A stretch of 64,000 nt of DNA from Corbicula japonica (lineage: Eukaryota > Mollusca > Bivalvia > Venerida > Cyrenidae), in assembly GCA_038501625.1 (NCBI GenBank), contig JAZAYU010000264.1, forward strand, positions 1 to 64,000, written 5' to 3'. Under the pieces are notes generated by a model, which saw only the letters and a list, made by a program, of their open reading frames with translations, did not search any database and had not been told where the DNA came from. The translations under genes and the position numbers were made by a program. Shown one piece after another: positions 11,301 through 23,300 of the stretch; the stretch's first letter is position 1; every line of letters begins with the position of its first letter.

Positions 11301-14300
11301 GAAATGAGCGCATATTCTGATCTAATAAACAGGATTATTTTGCATAATAAATAATTTCTTTTTTCTTGCAAACTCCATAATTATGTGATTATCGATCAAG
11401 TTAGGTGAGTCGAGCATGTACTTGCCCTGTAAGCCACGTCCCGGGTTCCTTGTGACACTTAACCCTGTGACACTTAACATTAGATTTTGGCTGTGATAAA
11501 TATTATTTCAGGCATCAAATCAGAAACAGCCAAAACTCTCACAGCAGCACCTTCCCCTGTCAAGGTTACATCAGTGAAAACCGAGCCGATCAAACATGAT
11601 CCTGAGGTGGAGAAGCAGCTGCTCATGGTACTCTGTGACCTAGGTGTTGACACACCTTGCTCATCGGAAGATGTGTGCGACAAGACTTCCAAAGCACTTG
11701 GACGAGATGCACATATTGATCTGGTGGAAAATCTCTTGCAGAAGTTTGCTGCACAACAAATGATAGTGTTAGTATTTAATGATAAGGCTTTTCTCCGTAA
11801 TATAAACACTTACCTTAATTTCAGATAACTGGCAAGCTTTTATGTCTAGTTTAGAAAAACAGTTACAGCATGAACCTATGAACTGCGTAGTACAGGATTT
11901 GCAACCATTGTAGATTCAGATCTTTTTCACCCTGATTCACAAATATGTGCAGTCATCAGGATCTGCACTTTATTCAATTAATGTATTTCTGTAAAACACT
12001 TCCAAGAAAAATGTTGAAAGATCAGTTTGTTACATTAAGTCAGTTGGTATTGGACTTACAGGCCCAATATCAAGAAACTGAGACTAACCTGTATTTCAAG
12101 CAATCGGATGCTTAAGATTATAACAGGGTCTCCAGATAGATTGTAACAGGTTCTCCAGATTCAGTTTTATGATCTTGGGCACAGTCTCATTTTCTTAACC
12201 GACATGTCCAGAGATGTTCCAATTGTTTAATCAATTATTATACAAATGATTGAGTGTCTTAAAATTATTTTAATTGGAGAATTCATTAAAGCTAGTTTGA
12301 ACTTTATTTTTAAAAATTTATGGGTATACTACTGTACTGTAATAGAGATTTTGATATTTTTGGTATAATTACAGGGTGGCTAAAGATGATAGCAAAAAAA
12401 CGAGGAAAGGACAGCTTACTATCCAGTCTGTGGATTTAACCAAGGTGAAGTAGTTTACAAATTCATTCTAACATACAAGATTGTTGTTCCTATGTTTTCA
12501 CTTGTGGTCATCTTATGCGAATTATTTGTTAATACTAAAGTAATCTCAGGTTGACAGCATGTTCTGTCCCATGTGATATTTATAGAATGCTTACATAAAC
12601 AATACTAGTACATGTATTCTCTTAGGTTGACAGTGTGTACTGTCCCACTGTGAGCTACATGTATGTGATATTTATAGAATTCTTACATCAACAGCATCTT
12701 TACAATGTACTGAGATTAACAATACGTACTGTCTCACTCAAAGCTATATAATACATGTACCAATGTCCATAATGGGATTTTAAAAATAAACTGTGTGCCA
12801 TGTTAATATTTTAGGGTAATTTTTGATTTTGAACATTATTTTTGTGATATCAGTAGTAAATTTTGGGCCGAATATACCTTTAAATAAATATATATCATTT
12901 ATAATTTATGTTAACCATTTACTCCATGACAATGTAGATCTTAGTCAGCCTGCATATCTGTGCAGTCTGACCAGGATCTTTACTGTTTGCTTCTTGGTCA
13001 GAAATAATCAGAAGAATCTAAAGGTGAACAGAGGTGATCGCTATCAGACTGCACATTTTGACCCACTGATCACGATCTACACTGTTCATCCATGTGATAA
13101 AAGGCTTATTCATGAAGGAGAGGAATATGATGTGGATAATGTTTGATTAACCATTTCCTCCATAGATACACCTTTATTGCATGGGCGTACAGTTTAGATC
13201 CAGATCAGCAGCTGAGCAGGCACATCTGTGCCATCTGATCAGGATCTAAACTATTTGCTTTTTTATTCGTGAGGTTATTTTTTACTAAATTGCAACTAGT
13301 GCAGATTCTGATCAGATGGCATGGATATGCCGACTGATCTGGATCTACACTGGTCGCACATGCTTAAAAATGCAGATATATGACGTAAAGGGTTAAAATT
13401 TGCAAATTACTTTATTTTTACTGTAGGTGTATGCTGTCACAGATCAAGGGGATGACAAGAAGAGAAAGAGAGAAGAGTGAGAATTTCTAGTAGACTCCCT
13501 AGGATTTTTTTGTTTTCACAGTGTAGATCAGGCTCAGCTGGCACATTCATGCAAACTGATCAGAATCTATACTGTTCACTTCATTTCATAAGGTTTTATC
13601 TTACACTAGTCATGATAAAACCCATATACAGTCCACACTCGTTGTGTCGAACTCGCCGGGACCGTCGATTTTAATTCGAGTTATCCGAAGTTCGACACAT
13701 CCGAATTGACGCCAATGAACGTATAGTATACCGTATATGCTTCTTATCTATCATGAATATGTGTGTGTATGTCCAATATCAAAAACATTAACATCTCAAT
13801 GCATTATTCTAATAATATTTATACCAAACATTGTTGTTTATATCAAAACAAAACCATAAAACAAATTATGAAATTGATTTTATTTATTACATGTACATGT
13901 ACATGTACATAGGCTAAGTATCATTGTCATCATAAAGTTAAATAATCAATGTTCTCGCGCTCGACCTCCATGATTGCCGCATACCTTGTTTCATGATCTT
14001 TCTCTTTGAGCGTTCTTTTTGTGCCTCTTTTTTGTTGAGGAGTATTGACTACATTTGGATCAGTCATTTTTGCATGTGTTTTCGTAAATGGGTGCTTGCA
14101 TATTTTAAGGGCACGATGGTCACATAATTATCGTAATTAATCGCTGTTTGTCTTTAATTGCCATTAAAAATATCTAAATGCATTAATGGAGTGAACATTT
14201 TACAAAACACACAATCATTATTGGTTATTAAATAATCATGACATTTTGCCCACCTGACAAGCTATCACTTTGATGATACCTCGTGCATTGTTCGACCGCG

Positions 14301-17300
14301 TCGATTTTCACACTTCGACTTATCCGATGTCTTTACATAGGATAATTGAGCCGGCGGGTTTAAAATATAGTTCGACTTATCAAAACATTGTTTAAGTCGA
14401 ATTCGACTTAAACGGCGTAATATTATATGTAAAAAGAACAAATTTTGACGGGACCGTGAAATTAATTCGAGATAACCGATGTTTCGACTTAAGCGAGTTT
14501 GACACAACGAGTGTGGACTGTATATTGAGCATACGAGGGGTGTTCCAAAAATAATGTCATTAGTGCATTATCTCATGAATATCGTGTGATATGTACTATA
14601 AACCACTTCGGACCAATAGAATAATCACTTAAGCATTACACAGTTGAAAATCTCGTTCACAATTTCATTGACATTGATACAGTGTAAATTGTTTAATAGC
14701 GTATTCATTACACTATACATGAAATGACTGGTAGAAGAGCTAAAGATGTGCTTGAAATAAAGGCTTATATTAAAGCCAGTAGTTACTCGGCATAAAGCAA
14801 GTAGATATTCACCGTGAGGTGTGCGACATTTATGGGGAGGGTGAAATGTCTCACAGATCTATTTGTAGGTGGGTTGCTAAATTTAAAACCGGTCAGCAGC
14901 AAGTCAAAGATGATACTCGCCCAGGTCGTCCTGCAACAACAACGACAAAAACCAACATAGAAAAATCAGGAATATGGTGAACAAAGATGCCCGATACACT
15001 GTGAAAGATTTAGCACGGTTGACGAACTTGTCTTTAGCACGAGTTTCTTTTAAAGAAACATATTCAACTTCAGAAAATAAATGCAAAATGGATACCCAAT
15101 TTGCTAACAGACAAATAAAAGAGAACCCGTGTTGCAAATGCAAAAGCCACTCAAAATATATCCCAAATATAACAAAAAGGCTTTCCACAACTTCGTTACT
15201 GGTGTTGAGACGTGGGTTTACTATTTTGAGCCAAAGAGGAAATGTTCAAATAGAATTTGAGCCACTAAAATGCAAAACGTCCAAGTATTGCCAAGCACCA
15301 ACATACTGTTAAGAAGGTTTTGTATGTGATTTACTTTCATAATAAGGGACCAGAAATGCGCATTCCGATAACAAAAGGTAGTTCTACAAAAATGTTGTTC
15401 TGAAAGTCCTGCTACAAATGCCGCCGCCCAAGCACAGGAATAATGTACCTCCGGCTTTTGCATGATAATGCCGCCGTTCATAAGGCTAGGCTTGTTACAG
15501 AGTTTTTGGCATCAGAAAAAGTTACTGTCCTTCCGCATACTCTATATTCACCAGACTTTGCCCCTTGTGACTTTTTCTTGTTTCCAAAACTCAAAATCCA
15601 ACAATCTTGAAAGAGATACTAGTCGAGAAATTCCCTTGCGTCTGCTGAAACGGTATGTTCAGGTAGGTGGGGAGTATTTTGAGGGCCAGAGAAATTTAAA
15701 ATGATGAGAACACTTTTAGTTTAGGAAAACAAAGGCAAATGACATTATTTTTGGAACATCCCTCGTATATAATTGAGTGAAAGACTAATATTAGTGTATC
15801 GATTCAACAAGATCTGTGAGTTTTGAAAAATGGACCATTTTATACTGCAACATGAACTTTGCCTAAGGATTACCAGTTCATGCAACTGGTAATATATATC
15901 ACTTATGTCATTAAAAGAGTAACCAGTTTATATAAAACTAGCATAACCTGAATTTCAAACTTTTATTAAACATGAAAAAGTCTTTTAAAAGGTAACAAAG
16001 CATTTTATAAAGACAGTTTAACCCTGTCCTCCATAGACACACCTTTATTGCATGAGCAAACAGTTTAGATCCAGATCATCTGGCACATCCATGTCGTCTG
16101 ATCAGGATCTTAACTGATCACTTTTTTTATTCATTAGGTTATTTCTGATCAAAATGCAACCAGTGTAGATCCTTATCAGACAGCGGATGTGCCAACTGAT
16201 ATGGATATACACTGGTTGCGCATGAATAAAAATGCGTATGTATGGAGGAAATGGTTAAGTATGACATTTAATTATCAACAAACAAATCATAAATGGAACT
16301 TGATAAATACAGCTTGTGAATGTTATCTTTTTAGAGAGGATGATAAAGAGAGTGGTCTACCGCCAGCCAAACAGTCAAAACAGATGACCAAGTCCGAGTC
16401 TACATTCAGTGTTGAGGTAACATTTTCTACATCTTAATGTGCTGGCGCTAGACCAGTACAACTAGCAACTTTTCTAAGTATACTCTATTTTCCTTCAGAT
16501 ATTTTCATATTTGTAAGAATATTTGAATGAAACTGTGACTGTTGTCCATGATTATACAATGATCAATTTCAAAATAGATACCACAATCAATTTTAGTAAT
16601 ACATTTCTGAATGCATGTAGACAATTAGCTAAACAGTCTTTTATCCATGTCTTGGAGGTCATAATGGGATAATTGATGCAGGTTTACGTATGGATGTACA
16701 TATCTCATTATGTCACATGATGTAAAACTGAACATCATATGTATTTTAGAAAATTAAAATATATGAATTTAAGAACCAACAAACATGCCTTTAAAAAGAA
16801 GACATACAAATACAAATGCATCTTAAGTTTGTTTTATTATCCTCTTTGAACACCAATTATTTGTTACAGAGCTTACTGTCAGCACAGACATCAAAAGAGC
16901 GCGAGTCAAAGAAGATGACAGATGAAATAATGCAGCTGTTGTCGGCTCCCACATCCAAAGAGAAAAGTCTGATGGAGAGGTTTAAATCTCAAGGAGGTCT
17001 GTATAAATGTTTCAGCAACAGGAATCTGGCTCAGTTATAAAATTATCTGTCTGAACTGTTTACTCCATACATATGCATTTTTATCTCTGATCAGGATCTG
17101 CACAGTTCACTTTTTGATCATAAATAACCTAAGAAATCAAAAAGCAAATAACCTAAGAAATCTGGATCTACACTGCAATAACGGCCTATCTGTGGAGGAA
17201 CGGGCTAAAGTCAGTATGTATTGTTCAGAAAAATTGAGCTAGTGCCCCAGATATAACTGAGAATAGAGAAAAATTCAAAAGAACTGAGGTCTTAACTCTA

Positions 17301-20300
17301 TTTCTTAACTCTATAATTGAAGGATCATCATTTGTCACACACCTTGTATAGCTGATTAAGAGGAATATGATTTCAATAATTACGTACACTTCTGTGGAAA
17401 AGTATCTTCATGACAGAAAAATCCTTAACTGTAAGCACTGAAAACACCAGCCCCTGCATTTCTAACAAAAATAATCTATTCTATGCATATTTGTATATAT
17501 TTTTTTAGCTCACCTGAGCACGAAGTGCTCATGGTGAGCTTTTGTGATCGCCTGATGTCCGTCGTCCGTGCGTGCGTCCGTCCGTCCGTCGTCAACTTTT
17601 TCTTCAAACGACTTCTTCTCCTGAACTCCTGGGCCAATCTTGCTGAAACTTGGCAGGAATGTTACTTGCATGAAGCTTTACCAAAATTGTTCAAATGGTT
17701 CCAGTCCATTGCCTATCTAGGTCACCGAGGTTAAAAATTTTGAACATGAAATTTTTAAAAATCTTCTTCTCTGAAACCGTAAGGCCTAGAACTTTGATAT
17801 TTGCTGTGTAGCATCACCTAGTGGTCCTCAACCAAGATTGTTCAAATTATAGCCCTGGGGTCAAAATTGGCACGCCCCAGGGGTCACTTCATTTTACATA
17901 GACTTATATAGGAAAAACTTAAAAAATCTTCTTGTCTGAAACCACAAGGCCTAGAGCTTAGATATTTGGCATTTAGCACCCTCTAGTGGAACTCTACAAA
18001 GTTTGTTCAAATTATTTCCCTGGGGTCAAAATTGGCCCCGCCCCAGGGGTCACTTCATTTTGCATAGACTTATATAGGAAAAACTTAAAAAATCTTCTTG
18101 TCTGAAACCACAAGGCCTAGAGCTTAGATATTTGGCATTTAGCACCCTCTAGTGGAACTCTACAAAGATTGTTCAAATTATTTCCCTGGGGTCAAAATTG
18201 GCCCCACCCCAGGGGTCACTTCATTTGACATAGACTTATATAGGAAAAACTTTAAAAATCTTCTTGTCTGAAACCACAAGGCCTAGAGCTTAGATATTTG
18301 GCATTTAGCATCCTCTAGTGGAACTCTACAAAGTTTGTTAAATTATTTCCCTGGGGTCAAAATTGGCCCCGCCCCAGGGGTCACTTCATTTTGCATAGAC
18401 TTATATAGGAAAAACTTAAAAAATCTTCTTGTCTGAAACCACAAGGCCTAGAGCTTAGATATTTGGCATTTAGCACCCTCTAGTGGAACTCTACAAAGAT
18501 TGTTCAAATTATTTCCCTGGGGTCAAAATTGGCCCCGCCCCAGGGGTCTCTTCATTTTACATAGACTTATATAGGAAAAACTTAAAAAATCTTCTTGTCT
18601 GAAACCACAAGGCCTAGAGCTTAGATATTTGGATTTTAGCATCCTCTAGTGGAACTCTACAAAGTTTGTTCAAATTATTTCCCTGGGGTCAAAATTGGCC
18701 CCGCCCCAGGGGTCACTTCATTTTGCATAGACTTATATAGGAAAAACTTAAAAAATCTTCTTGTCTGAAACCACAAGGCCTAGAGCTTAGATATTTGGCA
18801 TTTAGCACCCTCTAGTGGAACTCTACAAAGATTGTTCAAATTATTTCCCTGGGGTCAAAATTGGCCCCGCCCCAGGGGTCACTTCATTTTGCATAGACTT
18901 ATATAGGAAAAACTTAAAAAATCTTCTTGTCTGAAACCACAAGGCCTAGAGCTTAGATATTTGGCATTTAGCACCCTCTAGTGGAACTCTACAAAGATTG
19001 TTCAAATTATTTCCCAGGGGTCAAAATTGGCCCCGCCCCAGGGGTCACTTCATTTTATATAGACTTGTATAGGAAAAACTTTAAAAATCTTCTTGTCTGA
19101 AACCACAAGCTGAGAGTACTTTTGTACTCAGGTGAGTGATATAGGGCCATCATGGCCCTCTTGTTTAAATTAGGCAACACTGTCTAAAATGAAAGTTGTT
19201 GTGATAACAAAATCTTATTTTTTTTAAATAAATATTATTATGTTAGTTATTGAATATTGAAAATAGAATATTAAAAGTAGTTTTAAAGTGAAAACCAATG
19301 ACAGTCTTTCATTGTATCTTATCAGCCTAAAGATACATATTTTGATTGTTAAGAAAGATACATTTGAATGATTTTATTCTTGTATGTTTTTAAGGAGTGC
19401 AGTTGAAAGAGTTCTGCCAGTATGGAACAAAGGAAGAATGTATGAAGCTGGGTCAGACCACACAACCATGTACCAAACTTCACTTCAGGAAAATCATACA
19501 CAAACATACAGACGGTAAATATTGGTGTTGATTGGTACATACAATTATATATGCTGATCTTTGGTATCATATACCACTATTCAACAATTGACACTTAACC
19601 CTTTACAGGTTTTTTGTGTGCAACCAGTGTAGATCCAAATCTGGTGGCACATCCATGCTGTCTGATCTGGATCTACAATGATTGCTTAATTCTTTTCTTG
19701 CTCAGAAAACATCCATTTAATCTAAAAGCAAACAGTGTAGATCCTGAAACATGTAGCATGTGTAGATGAGTGGGCTGATCAGGATTTACACAGTTCACAC
19801 ATGGATTACAGTCAAATCCCATGATGTAACGGGTTGACCAACTTTACAAGTAGTTGAGTACTTCAGCTTTTCATCGAATGTTCACTTTCTTGCTTATATG
19901 ATAGAAATCAGGGTTTATCGATCTATGTATATAAAAAAGGTGCATTACAATTTTCTGGTAAAAAGAAATGAAAACCATGAAATTATAAGAACTGCAATAG
20001 AATCAATGTCTGTAAACATTTGGAAAGAAGTGTGGGCAAACAGTGTAGATTTTTTTTTCGCTGTCTGATGAGGATCTGCACTGTTCACTTTATGAATCAT
20101 GAGGTTATTTCTGACCAAAATGTGACCAGTGCAGATCCTGATTTGACAGCACTAATGTGCTGGTTGATATGCATCTACACTGGTCGCACATGCGTGAAAA
20201 TGCGTATATATAGAGGAATAGGGTTAAATGGCTATTAAAAGAGGTGGGGAGAGTTAGCAATTCTATCAGCTTCCTCTACACACTTTATGAGCTATCCCTT

Positions 20301-23300
20301 GAAAAAGCTGGTTTCCAACATAACCATACTTTCATATAACCAGGACTATTCTTGCTGGACAAAATATATATGTTTTTAGTTCTCGCTACCATTCTTTTTA
20401 GTTCTCACTACCATTCTTTTTAGTTCTCACTACCATTTCTTTTTAGTTCTCACTACCATTCTTTTTAGTTCTCACTACCATTCTTTTTAGTTCTCACTAC
20501 CATTCTTTTTAGTTCTCACTACCATTCTTTTTAGTTCTCACTACCATTCTTTAAGTTCTGTCTACCGTTTACCAGCATGTGGATTTGTCGAAATAGATAT
20601 TATTATAATGATAATGTATATTCGTAGCTCTATTTGTAAAATTTGTCTATAGACCCTTTGTCCTATAATATTTATTTAAAGACAAAAATTAGAAAACATG
20701 CTTTTGAATACATCATTTGCATTTTCAGAATCACTTGGAGATTGCTCATTTCTCAACACATGTTTTCACATGGACACCTGTAAAGTAAGTATATAGTTTT
20801 GGTCATTTTTTATGCCCCCACAAAGTGGGAGGCATATAGAGTTGCACTCATCCATACTACCGTCTGTACGTCTGTCCGTTCATTTATAAGTCCCCCAAAT
20901 CTTGTGGCATCTACTCCTGCAAAACTATTAGGCAGATTTCTTTCAAACTTGCACAAATGATCAAGCAGGATGTGTACCTGCAGATGATCATAAAGAAAGG
21001 ATTTTTTCCTGCGACCATTTTTTTCAGAGTTATGGTCCTTTGTTAATACAAATGTTGCAGCAGTGGGAGCAACAGTGTCCGACGACACCTTCTAGTTATT
21101 ATTTTTGAATGGAGTTATTTTGAAGTTGTGGTTTTGCCAGTTCAACTGACAATGCATTCATATTCGGGGATAACTTTACAAAAATTGATGTTTTAAATGA
21201 ATGAAAATTTAAATAATGAGTAAAGGGAATTAGATGTGATTTGCCCAATTACTTAAGCTTAAAAAGTTGTAGATTTTTTTAATGAAAATCTAATCTGGAC
21301 CATACCCATTAAACTTTTCAAGAATAATATTTGACCCCAGTTATATAGTTGCATTTAACCAAGTAATTTGGTATTCCTGCAAGGTATGTGTATATCTGTA
21401 ACACCTAATATACAATTCTGCCTTTAAAATATCTCTGGTGAGTCAGAAACCAGTAAATTTCTTACTAGTATGTTAACCCCTGTATTTCCTATGATTTTTG
21501 GAAAGTTACTGAAAAAAAATTGACATCTTTAATATAAACGCATACCATTACTTCACTTCATGTAATTTGTTAATTTTAAATAACTCAAAATAGTTTAACT
21601 GTAATTACATGTAGAATTGTTATGTGTGGACAGTTTGTTTTGTACTTTTATTTGTATGTTCTCATTGATCGCCCTGCTTTGTTCTTTGGCAAAATTTGAA
21701 TGAAGAAAAAGTACTGAATATTTTATTGAATGTATAATGCATACCTATGATTTTTGTGCACACCAGGAGGTAAAAATGTTTGCGTAAAACAAAACAGAAT
21801 GTGGTACACTGCAAGCTGTATATTTGCTTAATGTTTATATGTATATTACAGTATGTACACTACAAGGTAGATTTCCCAGAAGATGCCCCAAAGACACAGC
21901 TGTTGAAGAAAGAAGCTCAGCTCTCTATGTCTTCTGATTCTAATGAACAAGTGAACATGTTCCCACCACAGGTCAGTGCAAACAAATAAACATGTTCCCA
22001 CCACAGGTCATTGCAAACAAATAAACATGTTCCCACCACAGGTCAGTGCAAACAAATTAACATGTTCCCCAATGTTAAAATTTACCGTACTTCTATCTTT
22101 GAATTTTTTCTGGGAAAGAACATGTTGAAGCATTTTAAATTGTTATGTTACTGTTGCAAATTGGGATATGATCAACACCTTAAATTTAAATAGAGTAACT
22201 AATACTTGTGATGCTCGCCTTGGTGGTCTTATTTGAGGTGAATGGAACAGCTTCATACACCTAGGGAGATACATTTGGTAAGTGAGAGACAGCTGTTATG
22301 TTTGACTCTTGCATGAACATGAAGTTTATTCCATCCTTACCAGATGCTATCAAAGGGCATTTTGAACAATCAGGGCAGTTATTAACACCATCAAGACTAA
22401 TTTCGACACCAGCTTTAATTATGAAGAAAACAACAAATACTATATTAACAATTATACTGAAAATTTTATCTACTCATTGTTCAGTAATTTAAATCCAAAA
22501 TTTTAGAAGCGGAGTCAAAATCTCACCCTCAAAATTTCATTATTCTAATTATCCAAAAAACAAGAGATAGTATATGTCAAATCAGTTCAACTGGATTACT
22601 TCCCCTTAATTTTGCTAGACACATATGCTATGGTAAGAAGTGTTTATAAAATCTTAAGGTGGGGCCATGGGAAGGGTTGTAGGGGGATGGACAAGTATAT
22701 TATGATAGAAAGTGTTGATGGGCTAGGTACAAAACGTTTCCAGAGGTTGGAGAGGGTAGGATGAAGTTGGCTGGTTTCTTCAGATGTTTGGTGGGTGGAA
22801 GTACCCACTATCTTAACTAAAATCCAACACGGGAATGGCAAATCACTATAACTTAGACATGAAGGCACTGGATAAGTGTGCAGTTACTATTGTAGTATCT
22901 AATAAGACATGGGATAATAGTGTACATGTCCTCAAAATTCAATTCGCCCAAACTTGTATATTTCAGTGGATACAATGTGACATACGTTACTTGGACATGC
23001 AGGCACTGGGTAAATATGCAGTGATCATGGCTGACCTTATATATTTCAGTGGATACAATGTGACATACGTTACTTGGACATGCAGGTACTGGGTAAATGT
23101 GCAGTGATCATGGCTGACCTTATATATTTCAGTGGATACAATGTGACATACGTTACTTGGACATGCAGGTACTGGGTAAATGTGCAGTGATCATGGCTGA
23201 CCTTATATATTTCAGTGGATACAATGTGACATACGTTACTTGGACATGCAGGTACTGGGTAAATGTGCAGTGATCATGGCTGACCTTATATATTTCAGTG

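Larger units (their letters stand above)
8336..11511 (+). other. METTL3: METTL3 intron 1
   Basis: A 3.2-kb intron ending tattatttcag. It holds a Mutator-like element (8683-10134) and the inverted CCCAAATC blocks around it. From about 10500 to 11500 I see only AT-rich unique sequence. Confidence 0.85.

Noticed and set aside
14974..15312. 112-codon frame as an independent gene
   Set aside because: Part of the broken mariner transposase.
22835..23107. 90-codon frame containing METTL3-like residues
   Set aside because: It joins the decayed exon copy to array copy 1 and stops in copy 2; intronic, not a gene.
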